A stretch of 24,658 nt of DNA, from NCBI GenBank assembly GCA_017631875.1, contig JAGBSL010000086.1, positions 1-24,658 of the forward strand. Direction: 5' to 3'. Of the stretch, positions 1 to 7,976 are shown piece after piece; position 1 is the stretch's first letter, and the number at the start of each line of letters is the position of its first letter. A model generated the notes under the pieces. That model did not search any database. It was not told the origin of the DNA and saw only the letters and a list, made by a program, of their open reading frames with translations. Made by a program: the position numbers and the translations under genes. This DNA is from Bacteroidales bacterium. Lineage in GTDB: Bacteria; Bacteroidota; Bacteroidia; Bacteroidales; UBA932.

Positions 1-408
1 ATGTCTGCACTGGTGGGAGCGCTGATCGGATTCCTTTGGTACAATACATATCCGGCTCAGGTTTTCATGGGCGACACAGGAAGCCTCATGCTCGGAGGAA
101 TCATCGGCGTTACAGCCGTTCTGATCAGAAAGGAGCTTCTCATACCGATCCTCTGCGGAATCTTCTTCGCCGAGAGTTTATCGGTGCTCATGCAGAGATT
201 CTATTTCAAGTACACAAAGAAGAAGTACGGTGAGGGCAGAAGGATCTTCAAGATGGCTCCCCTGCACCATCACTACCAGAAGGAAGGCATCCCATGCTTG
301 CTGAACAAGCCAGCCAAGGCACTTCCTGAGGCCAAGATCGTAACAAGATTCTGGATCGTGGGAATGATACTCGCGGTCGTAACTATAGCATTGCTTAAGG
401 TTAGATAA
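1..408 (+). CDS. mraY: Phospho-N-acetylmuramoyl-pentapeptide-transferase MraY, C-terminal part
   Basis: MraY transfers phospho-MurNAc-pentapeptide from UDP to undecaprenyl phosphate, making lipid I on the cytoplasmic face of the inner membrane. The fragment of 135 residues carries the family signatures FMGDTGSL (residues 22-29, including the catalytic-site Asp) and MAPLHHH (residues 85-91), with hydrophobic segments before, between and after them, the last one ending in KVR just before the stop. Full-length MraY is about 350-420 residues, so the gene starts upstream and the Met at base 1 is almost certainly internal, not a start. It is followed after 9 bases by murD, as expected in a dcw cluster. 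Identification is secure; only the 5' end is missing because of the window edge. Confidence 0.97.
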   Translation: MSALVGALIGFLWYNTYPAQVFMGDTGSLMLGGIIGVTAVLIRKELLIPILCGIFFAESLSVLMQRFYFKYTKKKYGEGRRIFKMAPLHHHYQKEGIPCLLNKPAKALPEAKIVTRFWIVGMILAVVTIALLKVR

Positions 409-417
409 TTCGTAGTC

Positions 418-1752
418 ATGTCAAGAGTAGTAGTATTAGGTGGAGGCGAAAGCGGAGTAGGTTCCGCAGTCCTCGCAAAGACAAAGGGATTCGATGTATT
501 CCTCTCGGATATGGGAAACATTTCCGAGAAGTACACTGCCATGCTTCAGGAGTGGGATATCCCATACGAGCAGGGCAAACACACTGAAGAGCTTATACTC
601 AATGCGGATGAGGTCATCAAGAGTCCCGGAATCCCTTCGACGGCACCGATGGTGAAGAAGATCATCGAAGGAGGCATCAATGTGATCTCGGAAATCGAGT
701 TCGCCGGCAGATATGACTCCGCAAAGAAGGTATGTATCACAGGAAGCAACGGAAAGACTACTACCACTTCCTTGATTTACCACCTTCTCAAGAACGCAGG
801 TCTGAACGTGGGTCTCGGCGGTAACATCGGAAAAAGCTACGCATACCAGGTAGCTACCGAGCAGCACGACATCTATGTCCTTGAGCTCAGCAGCTTCCAG
901 CTTGATAACGTGTATGACTTCAAGGCCGACATAGCGATCATCACCAACATCACACCTGACCACCTTGACAGATACGACTACAAGATGGAGAACTACGTGA
1001 AGTCAAAATTCCGCATCACACGCAATATGTCCAGCGACGACTGCTTCATCTTCTGCTCAGACGATGAGATTACAATCAAACACCTTGACCAGATTGTAAT
1101 GAAAGCACAGAAGCTACCTTTCACCCAGAAGGAAGAAGTGAGCCAGGGCGCATTCGTACAGGGCGACAGAATGATCATCCGCTACAAGGAAGAAGAGTGC
1201 GACATGTACCTCCAGGAGCTTGCGCTCGGCGGACGACACAACGTATATAATTCCATGGCAGCAGCTATTGCAGCCAAAGTCATGGACATTGACAACGAAG
1301 CCATCCGCGAAGGCCTCGCAACATTTGAGGCTGTGGAGCACAGGCTTGAGAAAGTGCTCAGCATCAAAGATGTGCTTTACATAAATGACTCGAAAGCTAC
1401 CAATGTCGACTCTGCATGGTATGCTCTTGAGTGTCAGACAAGACCAGTGGTTTGGATAGTTGGCGGAACCGATAAAGGCAATGATTACAGCAGCCTGATT
1501 CCGTTGGCACAGGAAAAAGTAAAGGCAATGATCTGCATGGGTCTGGACAATGCAAAGTTCCATGAATCATTCGGAGACGTAGTATCTGAAATCCATGACG
1601 TGACATCGGCACAGGACGCTGTAAAGCTGGCAAGCGAGCTTGCGGAAAGCGGAGACGTAGTGCTTCTGTCACCATGCTGCGCAAGCTTTGACTTATTCAA
1701 GAATTATGAAGATAGAGGAAGACAGTTCAAGGAAGCTGTAAGGAGGTTATAA
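418..1752 (+). CDS. murD: UDP-N-acetylmuramoyl-L-alanine--D-glutamate ligase MurD
   Basis: MurD is the cytoplasmic ATP-dependent ligase that adds D-glutamate to UDP-MurNAc-L-Ala. The 444-residue protein has the usual three-domain Mur ligase length. Visible features are an N-terminal glycine-rich nucleotide fold (VVVLGGGESG, residues 4-13), the ATP P-loop GSNGKTTTT (109-117), the central-domain stretch ITNITPDHLDRY, and the C-terminal DSKATN motif near residue 325 followed by the late LLSPCCASFD motif. The ATG at 418 lies 9 bases after the mraY stop; no clear Shine-Dalgarno is present. The 3' end contains AGGAGG (1741-1746), which acts as the ribosome binding site of ftsW, and the TAA stop shares one base with the ftsW ATG. 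This points to tight translational coupling. Confidence 0.98.
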   Translation: MSRVVVLGGGESGVGSAVLAKTKGFDVFLSDMGNISEKYTAMLQEWDIPYEQGKHTEELILNADEVIKSPGIPSTAPMVKKIIEGGINVISEIEFAGRYDSAKKVCITGSNGKTTTTSLIYHLLKNAGLNVGLGGNIGKSYAYQVATEQHDIYVLELSSFQLDNVYDFKADIAIITNITPDHLDRYDYKMENYVKSKFRITRNMSSDDCFIFCSDDEITIKHLDQIVMKAQKLPFTQKEEVSQGAFVQGDRMIIRYKEEECDMYLQELALGGRHNVYNSMAAAIAAKVMDIDNEAIREGLATFEAVEHRLEKVLSIKDVLYINDSKATNVDSAWYALECQTRPVVWIVGGTDKGNDYSSLIPLAQEKVKAMICMGLDNAKFHESFGDVVSEIHDVTSAQDAVKLASELAESGDVVLLSPCCASFDLFKNYEDRGRQFKEAVRRL

Positions 1753-3065
1753 TGGAAGAGAAGAAAACATTTGGAAGCCGCATAAAGGACGCATGGCATA
1801 AGATGATGAACATCAAGGGTGACAAGGTCATTGTGATCATTGTCCTCCTATTATTCCTGATTTCATTCCTTGCGATATTCTCATCAACCCCTCTGCTTCC
1901 ATCGCAGGAATCCAGACTTGAAACTATGAGGGACCACGGAATGGTAGCGCTGATTGGAGTCGGTCTTATAACACTGCTTTACCATTTTGAAATCAAATGG
2001 CTGAAGTATCTGTCACAGATCGGATTCATCCTGTCATTCGTGATGCTTGCAATGCTGATGCTGAGGGTCGACCTTGGCTTCATTCGCGCAGAAACCATCA
2101 ACGGAGCTACGAGAAGTTTTCGTTTTCTGGGCTTGCAGATACACGTTTTCGAGGTTGTGAAGGTAGCAATGGTAATGTACCTGGCATGGGCCATGACAGC
2201 CATCAACGAAGACAAGCAGGCACGAAAGGAAAAGAGGAAGACAGAGACTTTGAGTCTGGCCAACAAGCTTGCCAGAAAACAACCGGCCCTGAAGCGTCTT
2301 AAGAAGACCATCTGGAAAAGGGTCATCTATGTATATATACCGTCACTGATAGTGATCGGCATGCTCTTCATCGGCAGTGGATCGAGCTCGATCCTTACTT
2401 TCCTTGTACTTGTAGTGCTGATGATAATCGGAGGAATGCCTATCAAGGAACTTGCAATAGCCGGAGCTGTGGGAGTCTGCTGCATCGGAGCCATGATCGG
2501 TATCTACTACATCAGCGACGGAGAATACTGCGAAAGAGCGGGAACCTTTGTAAGCCGACTTACTACCGACTACGACATGGACAGCCTGGAAGGTCTCAGA
2601 GGAGACGCATATTACAATATGCTTGACGAAATCAGACAGCCGGAATCGGCGAAAGTAGCCGTTCACGAAGGTAAGTTGCTTGGCAAAGGTATAGGAAACA
2701 GCACACAGAAATATAAGGTAGACAACATTTACGGTGACTACATGTACAGCTTCCTGATCGAAGAATACGGACTTATCGGAGGAATATTTGTAATTTTCCT
2801 ATATATGAGTCTTCTCGCGAGAAGCACGATGATAGCAAGTACTTGTGAAAACGAATTCGAGAAGTTTGCTATCGGCGGCCTTGCTGTACTGATCTCAGGA
2901 CAAGCATTCCTGCATATCCTTGTAAACGTGGATATCGGACCGATGACAGGACAGACACTACCTCTGATCAGCCACGGTTCAAGCGCGTTCCTCATTTTCT
3001 GTATAGCATTTGGAATTATCCTGTCAATAAGCAGACAGGCCAACAACACCAGTCATGAAGTATAG
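1752..3065 (+). CDS. ftsW: SEDS-family peptidoglycan glycosyltransferase FtsW
   Basis: FtsW is the division-specific SEDS protein, a polytopic inner-membrane glycan polymerase that works with a class B PBP at the septum. The 437-residue product has many hydrophobic helices beginning at about residue 25. SEDS landmarks visible are NGATRSF (the NGA-R-W-type motif), DYMYSFLIEEYGLIGG (the D-F-x6-E-x-G motif region) and TGQTLPLISHGSS near the C-terminus (the TG-x-PLPFISYGGSS motif). A strongly basic cytoplasmic loop of about 40 residues (roughly 150-190, rich in K and R) sits between two membrane segments. FtsW rather than RodA is inferred from its place between murD and murG. Its start overlaps the murD stop by 1 base, and its end overlaps murG by 11 bases. 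Confidence 0.95.
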   Translation: MEEKKTFGSRIKDAWHKMMNIKGDKVIVIIVLLLFLISFLAIFSSTPLLPSQESRLETMRDHGMVALIGVGLITLLYHFEIKWLKYLSQIGFILSFVMLAMLMLRVDLGFIRAETINGATRSFRFLGLQIHVFEVVKVAMVMYLAWAMTAINEDKQARKEKRKTETLSLANKLARKQPALKRLKKTIWKRVIYVYIPSLIVIGMLFIGSGSSSILTFLVLVVLMIIGGMPIKELAIAGAVGVCCIGAMIGIYYISDGEYCERAGTFVSRLTTDYDMDSLEGLRGDAYYNMLDEIRQPESAKVAVHEGKLLGKGIGNSTQKYKVDNIYGDYMYSFLIEEYGLIGGIFVIFLYMSLLARSTMIASTCENEFEKFAIGGLAVLISGQAFLHILVNVDIGPMTGQTLPLISHGSSAFLIFCIAFGIILSISRQANNTSHEV

Positions 3066-4182
3066 AAAGATCCGCGCAATCATCAGTGGAGGCGGCACTG
3101 GAGGACATATTTTCCCGGCTCTGTCGATTGCCGACAAGCTGAAGGAACTGAACCCTGAGACCGAAATACTTTTCGTCGGAGCCGACGGAAGGATGGAAAT
3201 GGAAAGGGTGCCGGCGGCAGGCTACGAAATCGTAGGTCTGCCGGTTGCCGGTCTTATGCGCAAGCTCACTCTATCAAACCTCGCACTCCCGTTCAAGGTG
3301 ATCAAGAGCGTGAGGATGGCAAAGAAAATTATCCGCGAGTTCAAGCCGGACATTGCCATCGGTGTCGGAGGATACGCAAGCGCTCCCCTGCTTTGGGCTG
3401 CTGGCCGCATGGGGGTTCCGACCCTGATTCAGGAGCAGAACGGCTTCGCAGGACTGACCAACAAGATACTCGGCAAGAAGGCCAAGTGCATCTGTGTCGC
3501 ATACGAGGGTATGGAAAGGTTCTTCCCAGCGGACAGAATCGTACTGACCGGCAACCCTATCCGCAAGGAGATCGTTCCGGCTGACGAGGCCATGAAGGCG
3601 GAAGCCCTGAAGTTCTATGGGCTCGACCCTCAGAAGAAACACCTCTTCATTGTAGGTGGCAGTCTTGGAAGCCGTACTCTCAACGAGGCTATGCAAAAAT
3701 GGATAACTGACGGTTGCCCAGGCGGTGAAAATATGCAGGTACTCTGGCAGTGCGGAAGATATTACAAGGCTGGTGTAGATGCATTCATGGAGCAGGCTAA
3801 GGCAGATGGTAAGAAGGTCGATGGCATAATCCATTCCGACTTCATCAAAAGGATGGATCTGGCATATGCGGCAGCTGACGTCGTGGTAACACGCTCGGGA
3901 GCAAGCTCGATATCGGAGCTTTGCGCAGCACATAAAGCTTCAATTTTTGTTCCATCGCCTAATGTTACCGAAGATCACCAGACACATAACGCGATGGCTC
4001 TTGTGAGAAAAGGTGCCGGAATGATCGTCAGTGACGCAGAAGCAGTGGAAAATCTCATGAAAACAGCATGCGAATTGATAGAAAATCCGGAAAAAATCGC
4101 TCTAATAGAGAAAAACATTGCTGCTCTGGCAAAGACTGATGCAGCAATGACGATTGCAGAGGAGGTATACAAATATGTATAA
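3055..4182 (+). CDS. murG: Undecaprenyl-PP-MurNAc-pentapeptide GlcNAc transferase MurG
   Basis: MurG is a peripheral inner-membrane GT-B glycosyltransferase that adds GlcNAc from UDP-GlcNAc to lipid I, giving lipid II. The 375-residue length is normal for the family. The N-terminal glycine-rich loop SGGGTGGH (residues 11-18) is followed by IFPALSIA. The middle has LIQEQNGFAG (the family's Q-x-x-x-x-PG-type acceptor region), and the C-terminal half has FIVGGSLGSRTLNE and the UDP-sugar binding stretch TRSGASSISEL with a following THNA. The ATG at 3055 lies inside the end of ftsW, an 11-base overlap. The 3' end carries the GAGGAGG that serves murC. Identification is secure. Confidence 0.98.
   Translation: MKYRKIRAIISGGGTGGHIFPALSIADKLKELNPETEILFVGADGRMEMERVPAAGYEIVGLPVAGLMRKLTLSNLALPFKVIKSVRMAKKIIREFKPDIAIGVGGYASAPLLWAAGRMGVPTLIQEQNGFAGLTNKILGKKAKCICVAYEGMERFFPADRIVLTGNPIRKEIVPADEAMKAEALKFYGLDPQKKHLFIVGGSLGSRTLNEAMQKWITDGCPGGENMQVLWQCGRYYKAGVDAFMEQAKADGKKVDGIIHSDFIKRMDLAYAAADVVVTRSGASSISELCAAHKASIFVPSPNVTEDHQTHNAMALVRKGAGMIVSDAEAVENLMKTACELIENPEKIALIEKNIAALAKTDAAMTIAEEVYKYV
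4159..4165 (+). promoter_or_regulatory. Shine-Dalgarno of murC
   Basis: GAGGAGG lies 9 bases before the ATG at 4175 and inside the last codons of murG. Strong Shine-Dalgarno sequences are unusual in this window, and here it decides the murC start against the upstream TTG. The same logic applies to AGGAGG at 1741-1746 before ftsW. Confidence 0.75.
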
Positions 4183-5536
4183 GAACATTTATTTCATAGG
4201 AATCGGCGGAATCGGCATGAGCGCCATCGCCAGGTATTACAACGTGAAGGGATTCAAGGTCAGCGGATATGACAAGACACCTTCACCGCTGACTCATGCT
4301 CTTGAGGCAGAAGGTATCGATGTTCATTATACAGACGACATATCATACATACCTACTGACATAGAAAGCACTCTGGTAGTGTATACACCGGCAATCCCTA
4401 AGGACATGGGAGAGCTCGTATACGTACAGGAGAAGGGTTACAGGGTAATCAAGCGCTCGCGCATGCTAGGCGAAATCGCGCAGGGACAAAGATGTATGGC
4501 TGTTGCCGGTACGCACGGAAAAACCACAACCAGCACACTTGTAAGCCATCTGTTCACAGATAGTGGCGAAGGTTGTTCTGCTTTCCTTGGCGGTATTTCG
4601 AAGAACTACGACAGCAACCTGCTTACACATGCAAACAACGTGATCGTCGCGGAGGCGGACGAGTTCGACAGATCCTTCCTGCAGCTTTTCCCTGAAATCG
4701 CAGTGATCACATCGATGGACGCTGATCACCTGGACATATATGGTGACGAGGCACACATCCGCGAGGCATTCAAGGCATTTGCTTCGCAGGTAAGCGGTAC
4801 CGTGATAGTAAAGCATGGGCTTGATATCACTCCAGAGGACACCAAGGCCGCCATCATGACCTATGGATACGACACACCGGAGGCAGACTTCTACGCGGAG
4901 CCTCTTGAAGGAGGACGCTTCAACCTGCACTACCCCGGTGGAATCATAGAAGACTGCATCGTGGGCATACCGGGATGGGTGAACATAGAGAACGGAACAG
5001 CTGCCGCAGCGATTGCCCTCACCTATGGCATCGCACCTGAAAAGATCAAGGCCGCATTGGCTTCATTCTCCGGGGTCAAGAGAAGATTCGACATGCAGGT
5101 AAACAAGGAAGGTCTCGTTTACATCGACGACTACGCGCACCACCCGAATGAGATTTCGGCAGCGCTCAGCTCGATAAAGAACAAGTATCCTGACCACAGG
5201 TACACAGCTATCTTCCAGCCGCACCTGTACACAAGGACAAGGGACTTCGCACCCGAGTTCGCCGAGGCTCTCAGCATGGTCGACAGACTTATTCTCCTTG
5301 ACATCTACCCTGCAAGAGAGCTGCCGATTCCGGGAGTGACATCGCAGATCATCTTTGACGATGTGACAGCACCGGAGAAAGTACTTATCAGCAAGGAGGA
5401 ACTCCTCGGTTACATAGACGGACTCAGCCTGGGAGACAAAGAGGTCTTCGTTACCCTCGGAGCAGGAGATATCGACAGACTTGTTGGGCCTCTGGCGGAA
5501 CTGCTAACTGAAAAACGTAAAAAAGAAAATGCCTAG
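4175..5536 (+). CDS. murC: UDP-N-acetylmuramate--L-alanine ligase MurC
   Basis: MurC starts the stem peptide by ligating L-alanine to UDP-MurNAc in the cytoplasm. With the start chosen here the product is 453 residues. The N-terminus opens on the dinucleotide-fold motif FIGIGGIGMS (7-16), the P-loop GTHGKTTTS is at 112-120, and DDYAHHPNEI lies near residues 318-327. An in-frame TTG at 4154 would add 7 residues. The ATG at 4175 is preferred because GAGGAGG (4159-4165) sits 9 bases before it and the family begins just ahead of the glycine-rich motif. It overlaps murG by 8 bases and ftsQ by 8 bases. Confidence 0.97.
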   Translation: MYKNIYFIGIGGIGMSAIARYYNVKGFKVSGYDKTPSPLTHALEAEGIDVHYTDDISYIPTDIESTLVVYTPAIPKDMGELVYVQEKGYRVIKRSRMLGEIAQGQRCMAVAGTHGKTTTSTLVSHLFTDSGEGCSAFLGGISKNYDSNLLTHANNVIVAEADEFDRSFLQLFPEIAVITSMDADHLDIYGDEAHIREAFKAFASQVSGTVIVKHGLDITPEDTKAAIMTYGYDTPEADFYAEPLEGGRFNLHYPGGIIEDCIVGIPGWVNIENGTAAAAIALTYGIAPEKIKAALASFSGVKRRFDMQVNKEGLVYIDDYAHHPNEISAALSSIKNKYPDHRYTAIFQPHLYTRTRDFAPEFAEALSMVDRLILLDIYPARELPIPGVTSQIIFDDVTAPEKVLISKEELLGYIDGLSLGDKEVFVTLGAGDIDRLVGPLAELLTEKRKKENA

Positions 5537-6317
5537 AATCTGGAGACATATCATAAACATCACCTTCGGCGCGTTGCTTGTCTGCGTGCTGACAGGGGCA
5601 TATTTCCTTGGAGCGGCAAGTCGCAAGCCAATAAGGTGCAAAGGGCTGGCAATCACTGTTACCGACAGCGCCATGAACAGGTTCATAACCCCACGCGAAA
5701 TCAGACAATATCTCGACCAGGAGCTTGAGGGAGGATATATCGGAGTTCAGATGGACAGCATCGACCTGACACGCATCGAAGAGATTCTGGACAGCAAGAG
5801 TGCAATCCTGAAAAGCCAGGCCTTCACGACAAAGGACAGCATCCTCAACGTAATTGTGACACAGAAGAAACCTGTAGTGAGGTTCCAGAAAGGGGGCAAG
5901 GGATTCTACGCTGTCGAAGACTGCACCCTCTTCCCTCTTCAGGAGACATACACTTCTCACGTTATGGTTGTGGACGGATACGTACCACTTAAGATAGAGC
6001 ATGGCTATCGCGGCAGACCTGACACAGAAGAAGAATGCAGATGGCTTGAAAGCATTGTCGCGATGGTAAGATACATTGAGGACAGCAGGACCTGGCAGGG
6101 AAAAATAGTACAGATCACAGTATTACAGGACGGTGACCTGATGCTGATACCGAGAGAGGGAAAGGAAAGGTTTATTTTCGGCCAACCATACGAACTGAAA
6201 GAGAAGTTCGAAAAGATGGGATTGTATTATAAGAGCATCCGAAAGGAAAAGGGTGAAGAAGCATACAGGACCGTAGACCTCAGGTTCAAAGACCAGATTG
6301 TGTGCAGAAAAGACTGA
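5529..6317 (+). CDS. ftsQ: Cell division protein FtsQ/DivIB
   Basis: FtsQ is a bitopic inner-membrane divisome protein that recruits FtsB/FtsL with its periplasmic POTRA and beta domains. The 262-residue product has a short basic N-terminus, one membrane segment at about residues 9-30 (IINITFGALLVCV...), then a soluble region. It is too divergent to identify from motifs alone. The call rests on size, topology, the periplasmic region with an early polar POTRA-like stretch (residues about 40-115), and position between murC and ftsA, where FtsQ is found in Bacteroidota. The ATG overlaps the murC stop by 8 bases. It is the last gene of the tightly overlapping block; a 78-base spacer follows. Confidence 0.88.
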   Translation: MPRIWRHIINITFGALLVCVLTGAYFLGAASRKPIRCKGLAITVTDSAMNRFITPREIRQYLDQELEGGYIGVQMDSIDLTRIEEILDSKSAILKSQAFTTKDSILNVIVTQKKPVVRFQKGGKGFYAVEDCTLFPLQETYTSHVMVVDGYVPLKIEHGYRGRPDTEEECRWLESIVAMVRYIEDSRTWQGKIVQITVLQDGDLMLIPREGKERFIFGQPYELKEKFEKMGLYYKSIRKEKGEEAYRTVDLRFKDQIVCRKD

Positions 6318-6321
6318 TGAA

Positions 6322-6366
6322 ATCCAAAAGGCTCGAAGAACTTTTGGATCGGCCCGAAGGGACGAA
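6322..6366 (+). repeat. Dispersed hairpin repeat, copy A (short form)
   Basis: Perfect 9-bp stem: left arm ATCCAAAAG (6322-6330), 10-base loop GCTCGAAGAA (6331-6340), right arm CTTTTGGAT (6341-6349). A second small hairpin with CCC/GGG core and GAA loop follows, then GAAA. The same loop with compensated stem changes recurs at 15.5 kb and 23.2 kb. This copy lies in the only real spacer of the dcw cluster, between ftsQ and ftsA, in the direction of transcription. It lacks the two later hairpins of the long copies. Confidence 0.85.
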
Positions 6367-6398
6367 ATATTATGATATTATGATATTAAGATATTATG
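6367..6398 (+). repeat. Four tandem 8-mers ending in the ftsA start codon
   Basis: ATATTATG occurs at 6367-6374, 6375-6382 and 6391-6398, with ATATTAAG at 6383-6390. The last copy contains the ftsA ATG. Additional ATGs therefore occur at 6372 (reads ATG ATA TTA TGA, a three-codon minicistron) and 6380 (out of frame). No Shine-Dalgarno is present. Confidence 0.9.
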
Positions 6399-7961
6399 GA
6401 AACGAACGAAAGACATATTGTTGCGATTGACCTGGGAACATCGAAAATGGCTCTTACTGTAGCCAAGGTCAACGGAAACGACAAACAGATCATATACTAT
6501 AAGGAAGTACATTCTGCCGGCATCAAGTACAGCGGGGTGTATAACAGCGTCCATGCCTGCAGTCCTCTCACCTTCCTTATCAAGGATGCAGAAGAATCGC
6601 TCGGAATAAAGATCAACCAGGCCGTGATCGGCATGCCTAAGTTCCCTATCAGGCAGGAAGCCAACAGCGGTAAGGTCATAGACAGAGGAGAAGACACTGA
6701 AATCACAGCAGAAGATATTGAAGACATCAAGAGATTTGCTCAGGAGACCTACCCACTGAAGAACCCTGCTCAAGAGGCTATTTATGGTGCTGTAGCACAA
6801 TCATTCTCAGACGGCGAATACTTCCAGATTATCGAGGAGGATATCATCGGCATGACCAGTGATGTACTCGAGGGTCATTTCAAGATATTCATCGGACGTA
6901 AGAGAGACCTCAAGAATGCCGACAACCTGCTCATGAAGACAGGTATCACATCGAAGAAGAAGTACTTCACCGCCGAAACTACAGCGAAGGCTGTACTTAC
7001 AGACCTGGAGATGGAGAACGGCGTGGCGCTCATAGATTTCGGAGGCGGCAGCACATCTGTTACCATTTACCATGGAAACATCATGCGCCATTATGCCTCG
7101 ATTCCATTCGGTGGCAAGAACATAACCAACGACATCAAGACTGAACTCCAGATTACAGAAAGACTTGCTGAAAACATCAAGTTGGCATACGGTGCATGCA
7201 TGCCGGACAAGCTTCTGAATCTCAGCGAAAAAGTTCTGTATATCAAAGGCAATACTGCAGAGCAATCGAAAGAGGTCACTGTCAAATATCTATCGGAAAT
7301 CATCACGGCTCGAGTAGAGGAGATTATCCAGGCTATGCTTTACGAAATCAATGAGAGCGGCCTGGCAGAGAACCTCAGAGGCGGAATCGTAGTGACCGGA
7401 GGTGCCTCGCATACTGCTAATCTAGGAATACTGATCAAGCAGATGTCCGGATATAATGTCAGGATAGGCCACCCGCTGGGCGTACTTTCATGCCAGGACA
7501 TCGAAGGTATCGGCGAAACCTCAGCCGCTACTTCGGTAGGACTTATCAAGGCGGCCATCGAGGACGAGTGCATGAACTGCGCTATCTGCGATGAGACCTT
7601 CCATACCGAAGTGGAGACGACCGTCGAATCCTCTCCTGTGGAAGAAGAGACTGCGGAAGAAGAGACTCCAATTCAGACGAATACTGTGTCTGACGATCCG
7701 GTAACTGAAGATGTCGAAGAAGAGGTAGCTCCAGATACTGAAGAGACAGAGACCGAGGATACTGAAGAGGACCTTGAAGAAACTGAGGAAGAAGATGAGG
7801 AACTTGTGGATGAGGATGAGGAAGACTATGACGAAGAACTCGAAGACGAGCCGAAGAAGCCAAAGGCTAATAAGAAAGGCGGATTGTTACAGAAAATTAA
7901 GTTCATCTGGAACAAGTTCGGGGATGACACTGACAATATAATCAAGGACTTGGCTAAATAA
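6396..7961 (+). CDS. ftsA: Cell division protein FtsA with long acidic linker
   Basis: FtsA is an actin-like ATPase that tethers FtsZ to the inner membrane. The 521-residue protein is long for the family (about 400-450). It has the phosphate-1 motif DLGTSKMA (12-19), the phosphate-2 motif DFGGGSTS near residue 215, and the adenosine motif VVTGGAS near 331. After the ATPase core, residues about 397-485 form a highly acidic Glu/Asp/Thr-rich linker. It ends in a basic segment with a putative amphipathic helix, GLLQKIKFIWNKFGDD, consistent with the FtsA C-terminal membrane-targeting sequence. The start follows a palindromic repeat and four tandem 8-mers. The gene is followed after 15 bases by ftsZ. 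Confidence 0.96.
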   Translation: METNERHIVAIDLGTSKMALTVAKVNGNDKQIIYYKEVHSAGIKYSGVYNSVHACSPLTFLIKDAEESLGIKINQAVIGMPKFPIRQEANSGKVIDRGEDTEITAEDIEDIKRFAQETYPLKNPAQEAIYGAVAQSFSDGEYFQIIEEDIIGMTSDVLEGHFKIFIGRKRDLKNADNLLMKTGITSKKKYFTAETTAKAVLTDLEMENGVALIDFGGGSTSVTIYHGNIMRHYASIPFGGKNITNDIKTELQITERLAENIKLAYGACMPDKLLNLSEKVLYIKGNTAEQSKEVTVKYLSEIITARVEEIIQAMLYEINESGLAENLRGGIVVTGGASHTANLGILIKQMSGYNVRIGHPLGVLSCQDIEGIGETSAATSVGLIKAAIEDECMNCAICDETFHTEVETTVESSPVEEETAEEETPIQTNTVSDDPVTEDVEEEVAPDTEETETEDTEEDLEETEEEDEELVDEDEEDYDEELEDEPKKPKANKKGGLLQKIKFIWNKFGDDTDNIIKDLAK

Positions 7962-7963
7962 CA

Positions 7964-7970
7964 GGGAGGA
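7964..7970 (+). promoter_or_regulatory. Shine-Dalgarno of ftsZ
   Basis: GGGAGGA lies 6 bases before the ATG at 7977. It is one of few strong ribosome binding sites in the window. It fits high translation of ftsZ and decides its start against the Met codon at 7992. Confidence 0.7.
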
Positions 7971-7976
7971 AAGAAG

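Noticed and set aside
1..3. ATG at base 1 as the mraY start
   Set aside because: The family has over 200 residues before this point; the window simply begins inside the gene.
3274..3933. 219-codon minus-strand open frame opposite murG
   Set aside because: It lies wholly within the certain murG gene, shows no recognisable motif, and reflects codon bias on the opposite strand.
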